A stretch of DNA of 12,960 nt from an uncultured Oscillibacter sp. (GTDB lineage: Bacteria > Bacillota > Clostridia > Oscillospirales > Oscillospiraceae): NCBI GenBank assembly GCA_946494635.1, contig CAMMCS010000037.1:1-12960 (forward strand). The letters run 5' to 3'. A model generated the notes under the pieces. That model was not told the origin of the DNA and ran no database searches. It saw nothing but the letters and a program-made list of their open reading frames with translations. Below, piece by piece: positions 7,314-12,870 of the stretch; the first letter of the stretch is position 1; each line of letters starts with the position of its first letter. The translations under genes and the position numbers were made by a program.

Positions 7314-8263
7314 TTGGACTTCTCCTCCTTCGATCCGAAATCAGATTTCTCCACAGCCCCGCCCCGGAGCTGTACCAGTTGACGAATAATCTCCACGGTG
7401 CGCTCCATCTTGTCCAGACGGATCTGCCGGTCCCTGCCGCATCGGGTATCCAGAATCACAGTCTCGCCCCCGGCCTCCTGCCCCCCGGTGAGGATCTGTC
7501 CGCCGGGAAACAGCTCCAGCACGCTCCCCTTGCACTCCGGGACCGTCAGCTGGTGGTTTTGGACTCCTGTCAGTTCAGGCAGCTCCCCCAGGCCGTGGAG
7601 ATGCAACTCCTCTCCGCTGGTCACGCAGTCCAGCACCAGCAGGTTCTTTCGCAGACCTTTCCGCTCCAAGCGGCGGTACAGCTGCTGATACCCCTGAAAG
7701 CCGCAGCAGCTGTGGTCCAGCAGGGCCACCGCTACCTGTCCGGCCGGAAACCGGTCCAGACAGGTCAAGGCGATTACGATTGATGCGCTGTTGCGGGCGT
7801 AGTTGTTCCCATTGACCCATCCGAACAGGAACTTGCCCGCTGCCAGCACACACAGCAGCAGTCCCGCCAGTTTCCAGGTCTCCTCCGCGGCCGAGGCGCT
7901 GGGCGTGCGGAAGATCAGCAGATAATAGGCCGCGATCAAAGCCACCGCCAGCAGGATATCCAGCCCCTTGGCCAGGGTATCCTGGAGAATGTTCTTCCCT
8001 TTGTGCACCGGGTAATACCGGATACCGGGCCACCAGATCCTGGCGGCGGTGTCATAGGGGATGGCCAGGAGGAGCTTAGCCCGCTTCAGGTCGCCCAGAT
8101 AGAGATTCCGGCAGACACCGAACCCCAGGCGCTGGGTGTCTTCGGCCCACTTTATGCCCCGCTCCCGGGCGCGGTTTTCCATATACCGGGCAAACCGCTC
8201 CTTCTGCCGGGCGCTGTATCGTTTGCCGAACAGGCCGGACACCGCGGCCATCAGATCCTTCAT
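7310..8263 (-). CDS. Membrane protein resembling an M28 peptidase, metal ligands missing
   Basis: Protein of 317 residues with two likely membrane helices (about 101-119 and 130-149). On both sides of the helices I see the outline of an M28 zinc aminopeptidase of the kind that has a membrane insertion: GDLKRAKLLLAIPYDT (57-72) lines up with the AHYDT strand, NNYARNSASIVIAL (153-166) with the (A)NDNTSG segment, VAVALLDHSCCGFQGYQQLY (177-196) with the ..FFDLEEAGLFGS strand, and KNLLVLDCVTSGEELHLHG (206-224) with the INFDCVSDG strand. The ligands are gone: His is Pro69, Asp is Asn, and the Glu-Glu pair is Ser-Cys. This alignment is from memory of the family and needs a profile search. It lies between the PTS genes and the redox genes and overlaps the HcnA-like start. 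A catalytically dead binding, scaffold or membrane-anchor role is the simplest guess; the true function is unknown. Confidence 0.6.
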   Translation of the reverse strand: MKDLMAAVSGLFGKRYSARQKERFARYMENRARERGIKWAEDTQRLGFGVCRNLYLGDLKRAKLLLAIPYDTAARIWWPGIRYYPVHKGKNILQDTLAKGLDILLAVALIAAYYLLIFRTPSASAAEETWKLAGLLLCVLAAGKFLFGWVNGNNYARNSASIVIALTCLDRFPAGQVAVALLDHSCCGFQGYQQLYRRLERKGLRKNLLVLDCVTSGEELHLHGLGELPELTGVQNHQLTVPECKGSVLELFPGGQILTGGQEAGGETVILDTRCGRDRQIRLDKMERTVEIIRQLVQLRGGAVEKSDFGSKEEKSK

Positions 8264-8300
8264 CCCTGCACCCCCTATGAATACCCTCTTAAATTTGCTT

Positions 8301-8324
8301 CATTTTGACTGCCCGGGTCAAATG
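8301..8324 (-). promoter_or_regulatory. Imperfect stem-loop between IID and the membrane-protein gene
   Basis: The 65-base gap between the IID stop and the next start is the longest within the operon. It holds the arms CATTTTGAC (8301-8309) and GTCAAATG (8317-8324), one base bulged, around a GC-rich loop. No T-run follows, so full termination is not expected. It might trim or stabilise the PTS part of the message. A TTGACC within it could also be a weak -35 box, but no good -10 follows. Confidence 0.3.
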
Positions 8325-8328
8325 GAAA

Positions 8329-9162
8329 TTACACCAGACCCAGCAGAGCCAGCAGGACGCCCGCCGCCATCAGGACCAGCACCACAATGCCGAACTTCTG
8401 GGTGCCCTGCTTCATCTTAAAGTAGTAGCTCAGGCCAATGACCAGGCACAGGGGCAGCAGACCGGGGACAATGCTGTCCAGCAGACCCTGAACCGTGTTC
8501 TCCACGCCGTTGCTTACATAAGTAGCCGTCAGATTCAGGCTGACGTTGGTTGCGGACAGCCCGCCCACCACAAACAAGCCCAGCATGCTGGCGCCGGAGA
8601 TAATGCGGTCGATCCAGCCGGAGGCAATCAGTCTGCCCAGGGCGTTCTTACCCATGCGGTAGCCGGCCACCATCAGGGCCCAGCTGTAAGTGCCGGAGAT
8701 GAGGGCGTACGCAAACAGCAGGAACCAGCCCACCACAGAACCGCCGGCACTGGCTGTCACGGCCAGGGTGAAAATAATGGCCTTCACGGTCCCCTGAGAA
8801 ATCGTGTCTCCGATGCCGGCCACAGGTCCCATCAGGGCGGATTTCATGGCGATGATACTCTCACCGGTCACCGCGCCGCCGCTGACCGCCTTCTCTTCCT
8901 CCAGGGCCACGGTCATGCCCAGAATAATGCTTCCAATGGTACCCTCGGTATTAAAGAAGACCAGATGCCGCTGAAGGGCCTCGATAAACTCCTCCCGGTC
9001 CGGATACAGTTTTTTCAGCACCGGAACCATGGCAAAGCAGTAGGCTACCGACTGCATCCGCTCATAGGAGTTGGACATCTCGCAGCTCAGCTGCCAGCGC
9101 CAGAACACGGTCCACACGTCCCGCAGAGTAATCTTGGATTTTTGGACTGTCGCTTCTTTCAT
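8329..9162 (-). CDS. PTS mannose-family permease subunit IID
   Basis: One of the two membrane subunits of a mannose/fructose/sorbose-family PTS permease. It has 277 residues from the ATG at 9162 (GGGAGGAG upstream); the frame extends to 9186, but that reaches back over the IIC stop. Family signs: the opening KITLRDVWTVFWRWQLSCEMSNSYERMQ (a motif like FxRSxxxQxSWNYERMQ), then FFNTEGTIGSIILGMTVALEEE, and the conserved GPVAGIGDTISQGTVKAI. Several C-terminal hydrophobic spans follow, ending in GVLLALLGLV. Together with IIC it forms the sugar channel; IIA and IIB are cytoplasmic. The mannose family is known for broad specificity including amino sugars, glucosaminate and Amadori compounds, which fits the unusual downstream genes. 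Confidence 0.95.
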   Translation of the reverse strand: MKEATVQKSKITLRDVWTVFWRWQLSCEMSNSYERMQSVAYCFAMVPVLKKLYPDREEFIEALQRHLVFFNTEGTIGSIILGMTVALEEEKAVSGGAVTGESIIAMKSALMGPVAGIGDTISQGTVKAIIFTLAVTASAGGSVVGWFLLFAYALISGTYSWALMVAGYRMGKNALGRLIASGWIDRIISGASMLGLFVVGGLSATNVSLNLTATYVSNGVENTVQGLLDSIVPGLLPLCLVIGLSYYFKMKQGTQKFGIVVLVLMAAGVLLALLGLV

Positions 9163-9182
9163 TGCTGTGCTCCTCCCTTCTC

Positions 9183-9998
9183 TCACTCGTCATCATCGTC
9201 ATCGTCGTCGTCCATGCTCCCGCGGCTGCTCTGAAGCGCACGCTTCACGGTGTTCTCCTCGGCGTCCTTGCTCATGAGAACCACGGCCACTACCATGGGA
9301 ACGCCCAGGCAGGCCAGCTGAAGGGCGGACACGCTAAAGATCTCTACCACAAAGAAGCCCAGGAAATAGAAGGGCAGGATGCTCCGCTTGGCGATTACAT
9401 TGATCAAAATGGCAAAGCCGATGGCGGGCATCATGCCGCCGGCCACAGACAGTCCGTTCATGATCCAGTCGGGAAGGATCTTCAGCAGTCCGTCAATCAC
9501 GTCGGTGCCGAAATAGATCATCACGAACATGATGGGGAACTTGGTCACAAAGTTCACCAGCAGCGGCCACCAGAGGGCACAGTTTCGAATGCCCTTGGCA
9601 TTGCCGTTGGCAGCGTGCTTGTCCGCCATATGGACCACCTTGGCGTTGATCAGCCGGCGCAGGGTGTTCAGGAACACGCCCATCGCGCCGATGGGCACCG
9701 CGATGGCGATGGCCGTACCGGTGTCAGCGCCGATGGCCAAACCGATGGCTACGCCCACCAGGCCAGCGGAGGACTGGTCCGCGGGGATCTCCGAACCGGG
9801 GGCCACCAAGCCCACATAGAGCATGCCGATGGCCGAGCCCAGAATCATGGCCCCCGGGACGTCGCCCATAAGAATACCGATGGGCAGGGCGGAGGTCAGG
9901 GGAAACAGCCAGATGTTGTGCGTCAGGTAACAGGGACGCCATCCCGCGAAGGCATACCACAGTCCGCAGAAAATGGCTACAATCAACATGTTATCCAT
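9183..9998 (-). CDS. PTS mannose-family permease subunit IIC with a poly-aspartate tail
   Basis: Membrane subunit of the permease, 271 residues, with a textbook AAGGAGGT 8 bases before the ATG at 9998. Multiple hydrophobic spans are visible, for example MLIVAIFCGLWYAFAGW and AMILGSAIGMLYVGLVAPGS. Also visible is the family-typical stretch AIAIAVPIGAMGVFLNTLRRLINA, which carries a cytoplasmic loop. The oddity is the C-terminus: after KRALQSSRGSM the protein ends in eight aspartates and a glutamate, encoded by mixed GAC and GAT codons, so it is not a fresh triplet slippage. The IIA subunit of the same system ends in DVDDDDE as well. IID starts 20 bases downstream. Confidence 0.95.
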   Translation of the reverse strand: MDNMLIVAIFCGLWYAFAGWRPCYLTHNIWLFPLTSALPIGILMGDVPGAMILGSAIGMLYVGLVAPGSEIPADQSSAGLVGVAIGLAIGADTGTAIAIAVPIGAMGVFLNTLRRLINAKVVHMADKHAANGNAKGIRNCALWWPLLVNFVTKFPIMFVMIYFGTDVIDGLLKILPDWIMNGLSVAGGMMPAIGFAILINVIAKRSILPFYFLGFFVVEIFSVSALQLACLGVPMVVAVVLMSKDAEENTVKRALQSSRGSMDDDDDDDDE

Positions 9999-10031
9999 TC
10001 AGGGATACCTCCTTTTCATTTCTTGTCTCTC

Positions 10032-10532
10032 TCATTTATCGCTCCCGTACGCCTTTACGATACCGTCGTAATCGTATTTGCTGTCCTCGGGGACGAGCTG
10101 GGCCGTGATTTCCACACCCATGTCGTGCAGCTCCTTCAGCTGCTGCATCTCCTTTGGCCCCAGGAAAATCGCCCGTTTCACCGCCTTTCTGTCCTGCATT
10201 TGGGGCACACCGCCCAGCTGTACGGACTTCAGATCCATGCCCGCCTGGATCATGCGGTGGCAGGTCTCCAGATCCTTGAACAGGATCAGGACCTTCTTCC
10301 CCTCTCCAAAGCGGTTCTTGTTCCACAGGCGCAGCGCCTTGGCCTCGTCATAGGCCTTCACCGCGATTCCCGCCGGAACCGCGGAGGCATAGACCCGGAG
10401 CATGAACTCATCGCCGGCCACCACGTTGTCAATGACCACGATCTTGTCCACCTCAAAGGCCTTACACCATTTGACCACGATCTGCCCGTGGATCAATCGA
10501 AAATCTACCCGCGTCAATTTGATCTCTGCCAT
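10032..10532 (-). CDS. PTS mannose-family subunit IIB
   Basis: Cytoplasmic phosphotransfer subunit, 166 residues, the usual IIB length. The ATG at 10532 follows AAGGAGG by about 8 bases. The phosphorylated histidine is His15 in the signature TRVDFRLIHGQIVVKW; the family has R(I/V)DDRLIHGQV, with Phe here replacing the second Asp. Further conserved text includes KIVVIDNVVAGDEFMLRV and VQLGGVPQMQDRK, the latter close to the typical NVGGMRxxxGRK loop. It accepts phosphate from IIA (upstream, 51 bases away) and passes it to the substrate during transport through IIC/IID. Confidence 0.95.
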   Translation of the reverse strand: MAEIKLTRVDFRLIHGQIVVKWCKAFEVDKIVVIDNVVAGDEFMLRVYASAVPAGIAVKAYDEAKALRLWNKNRFGEGKKVLILFKDLETCHRMIQAGMDLKSVQLGGVPQMQDRKAVKRAIFLGPKEMQQLKELHDMGVEITAQLVPEDSKYDYDGIVKAYGSDK

Positions 10533-10583
10533 AAAGCAACCTCCTTGCCTTTCTCACATCTGTCTGCTGTGACTCCGCGGCGC

Positions 10584-11003
10584 TTACTCGTCGTCATCGT
10601 CCACATCGCTCAGCAGAACCTCTCTCACGTCTACGATGTTCGTTACTGCCGCGTCTCTGCATTCCTTGGTCAGCTGTTTCAAATCGCAGTATTCCCGCTG
10701 ATCCAGCGCGGTAAGCAGCATGCTCAGGTTCAACCCGGTGAGGCACTCGACATTTTCCTGAGACAAGACTTTTGCCGTGGCGTTATAGGGGCTGCCGCCC
10801 AGCAGATCCACCAGGATCAAAACGCCCTCCCCCTCATCCATGCTTTTCGCCTGTGTGAAGATCTTCTCCTGAAACTCCTCAAAGTTATCGCTGGGCTGCA
10901 AGGTGATGGCCGACAATTTTTCACTTTTGCCCACCAGCATCTCAGAACTCTCAATCATGCTGGGAGCCAAAGGGCCATGCGTCACCAAAATAATCGGGAT
11001 CAT
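10584..11003 (-). CDS. PTS mannose-family subunit IIA with an acidic tail
   Basis: First gene of the minus-strand operon, 139 residues. The ATG at 11003 follows GGAGGTG by seven bases. The active histidine is His9 in IILVTHGPLAPSM, and the second family motif GVLILVDLLGGSPYNATAKVL is complete. IIA takes phosphate from HPr, presumably the HPr encoded in this same operon, and gives it to IIB. It is a stand-alone domain, not fused to IIB as in E. coli ManX. The C-terminus ends in LSDVDDDDE, an acidic tail like the one on IIC and absent from IIB and IID. Confidence 0.94.
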   Translation of the reverse strand: MIPIILVTHGPLAPSMIESSEMLVGKSEKLSAITLQPSDNFEEFQEKIFTQAKSMDEGEGVLILVDLLGGSPYNATAKVLSQENVECLTGLNLSMLLTALDQREYCDLKQLTKECRDAAVTNIVDVREVLLSDVDDDDE

Positions 11004-11051
11004 TGTGTTTCACCTCCGTTTCTGCATGTTTCATATGAAGTAGCGGAATGC

Positions 11052-11080
11052 TCGACTTTCTTCAGGCTTTATGTTATAAT
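11052..11080 (+). promoter_or_regulatory. Candidate promoter of the tetR gene
   Basis: TCGACT (11052-11057), a 17-base spacer and a perfect TATAAT (11075-11080). The -10 boxes of this promoter and of the operon promoter on the other strand share the bases TTATAA, so polymerase on one side would exclude the other. The predicted tetR leader is about 125 bases and contains the inverted repeats at 11103-11175. Confidence 0.5.
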
Positions 11081-11101
11081 TCTTTCAAGCAGCTCTGTGC
11101 A
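11073..11101 (-). promoter_or_regulatory. Candidate promoter of the PTS-redox operon
   Basis: On the minus strand a TGCACA box (11101-11096, 4 of 6 to TTGACA), a 17-base spacer and TATAAC (11078-11073) form a plausible vegetative promoter, giving a leader of roughly 60 bases before IIA. It overlaps the tetR promoter on the other strand almost completely. I found no sigma-54-type TGGCAC-N5-TTGC box, although mannose-PTS operons in Firmicutes often use one. Confidence 0.45.
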
Positions 11102-11102
11102 T

Positions 11103-11175
11103 TTTGCGCAAAGCATCTGTCTCGCTGCTCTGTTTTTTATCACTTATAGCGACTTTTGTTCGCTATTGCAATAGC
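11103..11175. promoter_or_regulatory. Group of palindromes, candidate operators between IIA and tetR
   Basis: Three exact dyads lie in the divergent spacer: TTTGCGCAAA (11103-11112); ATAGCGA-N7-TCGCTAT (11146-11166); and the 14-base perfect palindrome GCTATTGCAATAGC (11162-11175). The last two share a half-site, so an ATAGC half occurs three times in alternating orientation. In addition CTTTTGTT (11153-11160) pairs with AACAAAAG (11191-11198). TetR proteins bind dyads of about this size in their own promoter region, so autoregulation is likely, but which dyad is used is open. Confidence 0.45.
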
Positions 11176-11187
11176 TCAGCTTCCATT

Positions 11188-11213
11188 TGTAACAAAAGCA
11201 GGTGTGGTGTAAC
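11188..11213 (+). promoter_or_regulatory. Paired TGTAACA motif overlapping the tetR start
   Basis: TGTAACA occurs at 11188 and again exactly 20 bases later at 11208, the second copy running into the tetR ATG. The core TGT-W-ACA is itself a small dyad. The same arrangement, inverted, lies upstream of the nagB-like gene (11769-11794): both begin TGTAACAAAA, continue with ten poorly conserved bases and end in TGTAAC, with 19 of 26 bases identical. This points to one regulator acting at both places. Confidence 0.5.
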
Positions 11214-11756
11214 ATGAAAAAATCTAAAAATACGCCAAATTCCCTCACACGGGAGTGGATGCAGCAGGCTCTGCTCCGCCTGTTGCGGACGAAGGAACTG
11301 TCTGAGATTTCTGTCACAGAGCTGACACGGACAGCCGGGGTGGCCCGCGTGACCTTCTACCGCAATTACAACGACATGGCAGACGTGCTGTTCGACTATT
11401 TAGAGAATCCAAAACACGGGCTCCCTGTTCCAGGGGCCGCGGATTTCTATCTCCCACAGTTCATCCGGGACTACTTCCAATTTTTTCACGACAATCGGGC
11501 GCTGGTGTTCTGTATCCAGAAGAACAACCTACTCCCCCGGCTGATGGTCACCCTGGAAAAAAATATCGGCGCCCAGTCCTATTATCTCATTGCGGCCTAC
11601 GGCTTTGAGAACCCCTATGAGGTGTCCGGTCTGGTGGGTATTTTTTATAAAATTCTTCTGGACTGGATTCGCAACGGAATGAAGGAAAGCATTGAGGAGA
11701 TGTCCATGGTGGTATACGGCATCATTACCAAGTTCAACTGCGTCACGCTGCAGTAA
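11214..11756 (+). CDS. TetR/AcrR-family transcriptional regulator
   Basis: DNA-binding regulator of 180 residues from the ATG at 11214; the frame can be read back to 11202 but without a better ribosome site. The N-terminal helix-turn-helix is clear: LSEISVTELTRTAGVARVTFYRNYNDMADVLFDYL (about 29-63), with the recognition helix around VARVTFYRNY. The C-terminal part (70-180) is a helical ligand-binding domain of the kind found in short DhaS-like TetR proteins (FIRDYFQFFHDNRALVFCIQKNN). It is divergent from the PTS-redox operon and followed by the nagB-like gene, so it most likely senses the imported substrate or a metabolite and controls both units. Mannose-PTS operons are more often run by LevR/ManR-type activators, so a TetR regulator is a little unusual. 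Confidence 0.92.
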   Translation: MKKSKNTPNSLTREWMQQALLRLLRTKELSEISVTELTRTAGVARVTFYRNYNDMADVLFDYLENPKHGLPVPGAADFYLPQFIRDYFQFFHDNRALVFCIQKNNLLPRLMVTLEKNIGAQSYYLIAAYGFENPYEVSGLVGIFYKILLDWIRNGMKESIEEMSMVVYGIITKFNCVTLQ

Positions 11757-11768
11757 TCCGGCGTCTCC

Positions 11769-11794
11769 GTTACATTCCCCTTCGTTTTGTTACA
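11769..11794 (-). promoter_or_regulatory. Second paired TGTTACA motif, upstream of the nagB-like gene
   Basis: GTTACAT occurs at 11769 and again 20 bases later at 11789. Read on the minus strand this is TGTAACAAAA, ten variable bases, TGTAAC, matching the site at the tetR start. It lies about 16 bases upstream of the presumed -35 region of the nagB-like gene, a position that suits activation better than blocking. Confidence 0.5.
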
Positions 11795-11810
11795 TATGGT
11801 TCCTTCCCTC

Positions 11811-11840
11811 TTGTTTTATGTGATTTTTTTCGTATATAAT
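11811..11840 (+). promoter_or_regulatory. Candidate promoter of the nagB-like gene
   Basis: A perfect TATAAT (11835-11840) lies about 40 bases before the start codon in an AT-rich spacer. The best -35 is poor (TTGTTT at 11811-11816, 18-base spacer). A weak -35 with the paired motif just upstream would fit a promoter that needs an activator. Confidence 0.45.
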
Positions 11841-11877
11841 GTGCACATCCAGTCTGAACCACGGAAGGAGCCTCCCT

Positions 11878-12561
11878 ATGAAAATTTTTGTGTATGAGAA
11901 CTATGAAAAAATGAGCCGGGCCGCTGCCCAGTTCCTGGCCGCCCAGCTGATGGAAAAGCCCTGCAGCCATATCGGCCTCACCGCCGGAAAGACGCCCATG
12001 GGGCTATTTCAGGAGCTGATTCGCCTCTATGAAGAGGGACAGCATGTCTTTTCTGAAGCCTGGTACTATAACCTGGAGGAGATTATCGGCTACGGCCCGG
12101 AAAGTCCCGAGAGCTACTGCGTCATCCTGCGGAACCTTCTCCTGGACCATGTAGGCGTCGCCCCCGAGCGGATGCGTATGCCCAACGGTCTGGCGAAGGA
12201 CCCCGCGGCAGAGTGCCTCCGCTTTGACGAGTATCTGGATTCCCTGCCTGCGGGCGGTCTGGATATCCAGGTCCTGGGCCTGGGCCTGGACGGACACATC
12301 GGCTGCAACCGCCCCGGCGACACGCTGACCGCCCACTCCCATGTGGTCAGCCTCTCCCGCGGTCGGACCGGGACCGCCCTGGGCATGAGCAGCATTATGA
12401 AGGCCAACTGCCTGTTGATGCTGGCCAACGGAGAAGACAAGGCCCAGGCTGTGGCTGACATGTGTAATGGAGCCATCAGCACACACTGTCCCTCCACCTT
12501 TTTGCAATTACATCCAAATACCCTAGTTTTATTGGATCAGGCCGCTGCTTCCCGTTTATAA
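11878..12561 (+). CDS. NagB-like sugar-phosphate isomerase/deaminase with altered active site
   Basis: Protein of 227 residues of the glucosamine-6-phosphate deaminase / 6-phosphogluconolactonase fold; the ATG at 11878 follows AAGGAG by seven bases. The phosphate loop GLTAGKTPMGLF (33-44) matches GLPTGSTPLG. NLEEIIGYGPESPESY (65-80) matches the NMDEYVG...SY segment, LGLGLDGHIGCNRPGD (133-148) matches GxGxDGHIxFNEP, and CPSTFLQLHPNTLVLLDQAA matches the C-terminal helix region. Asp138 and His140 stand for the ring-opening pair D141/H143 of E. coli NagB. The catalytic Glu148 is Arg145 here, and Asp72 is Glu67. It is therefore probably not a standard GlcN-6-P deaminase; it may act on a different sugar-amine phosphate or bind it only. 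The gene has its own promoter and a regulatory motif shared with tetR. Confidence 0.82.
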   Translation: MKIFVYENYEKMSRAAAQFLAAQLMEKPCSHIGLTAGKTPMGLFQELIRLYEEGQHVFSEAWYYNLEEIIGYGPESPESYCVILRNLLLDHVGVAPERMRMPNGLAKDPAAECLRFDEYLDSLPAGGLDIQVLGLGLDGHIGCNRPGDTLTAHSHVVSLSRGRTGTALGMSSIMKANCLLMLANGEDKAQAVADMCNGAISTHCPSTFLQLHPNTLVLLDQAAASRL

Positions 12562-12758
12562 AGTATGGGAACCTTCTTTTCGCATATAGAGAAGTTCTCC
12601 GTTGGATGAAGTACCCTTTTCTCTGACCCAAAATCTGACCCAGAATCAGAAAAACCGGGACGGAACAGATCGCATACAACCTCCGGGTTTTGGTCGATTT
12701 TCGATCTGAAAATGTCCGGAAAGTACTGAAAGAACAAGATCGCACAAACTAACAGCAA
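12562..12758. other. Gene-free spacer beside the tRNA fragment, with a 12-bp-spaced direct repeat
   Basis: About 200 bases between the nagB-like stop and the tRNA fragment. TCTGACCCA is repeated at 12622-12630 and 12634-12642. A weak stem lies just after the gene (GAACCTTCT at 12569-12577 with AGAAGTTC at 12590-12597), but no T-run follows. A short plus frame (LTQNLTQNQKNRDGTDRIQ, stop near 12708) could be the worn end of a tyrosine integrase, which often sits next to such a tRNA site; this is a guess. Direct repeats beside an att site can be integrase arm-binding sites. Confidence 0.35.
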
Positions 12759-12803
12759 CTCATAACCCGGAGGTCGGAGGTTCAAGTCCTCCTCCCGCAA
12801 CCA
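12759..12803 (+). other. 3' half of an initiator tRNA (fMet, CAT), likely attachment-site scar
   Basis: The bases read as anticodon loop CTCATAA (anticodon CAT at 12761-12763), stem CCCGG with the three G-C pairs' C side typical of initiator tRNA, variable loop AGGTC, T arm GGAGG-TTCAAGT-CCTCC, the acceptor 3' strand TCCCGCA, A73 and an encoded CCA. A72, which forms the C1-A72 mismatch of initiators, is present. The 5' half is missing: the bases before the loop (AACAGCAA) cannot pair with CCCGG. Elements that integrate at the 3' end of a tRNA rebuild the gene on one side and leave exactly such a fragment on the other. Confidence 0.85.
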
Positions 12804-12833
12804 TGTTGAGTGACCAAAATAGATGCACTCACC

Positions 12834-12870
12834 TGAAACCCCTGAGAGATCAGGGGTTTCAACCGTTTTT
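12834..12870 (+). terminator. Intrinsic terminator behind the tRNA fragment
   Basis: A perfect 12-base stem, TGAAACCCCTGA (12834-12845) with TCAGGGGTTTCA (12850-12861), a GAGA tetraloop, then ACCG and five T. It lies about 30 bases beyond the encoded CCA, the usual place for a tRNA terminator, and was probably the terminator of the original tRNA gene, retained when the element inserted. Confidence 0.88.

Noticed and set aside
9162..11174. Plus-strand open frame of 670 codons opposite IIC, IIB and IIA
   Set aside because: It is antisense to three well-recognised PTS genes, rich in His, Gln and Gly as expected from reversed GC-rich codons, and has no family-like motif.
11004..11213. Sigma-54 promoter or CcpA cre box for the PTS operon
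   Set aside because: Neither a TGGCAC-N5-TTGC box nor a TGWNANCGNTNWCA-like site was found on either strand of the spacer.
643..12561. Known fructoselysine/glucoselysine (Gfr-type) pathway
   Set aside because: The permease family fits, but no SIS-domain deglycase is present, and the regulator is TetR rather than the LevR/GfrR activator type.
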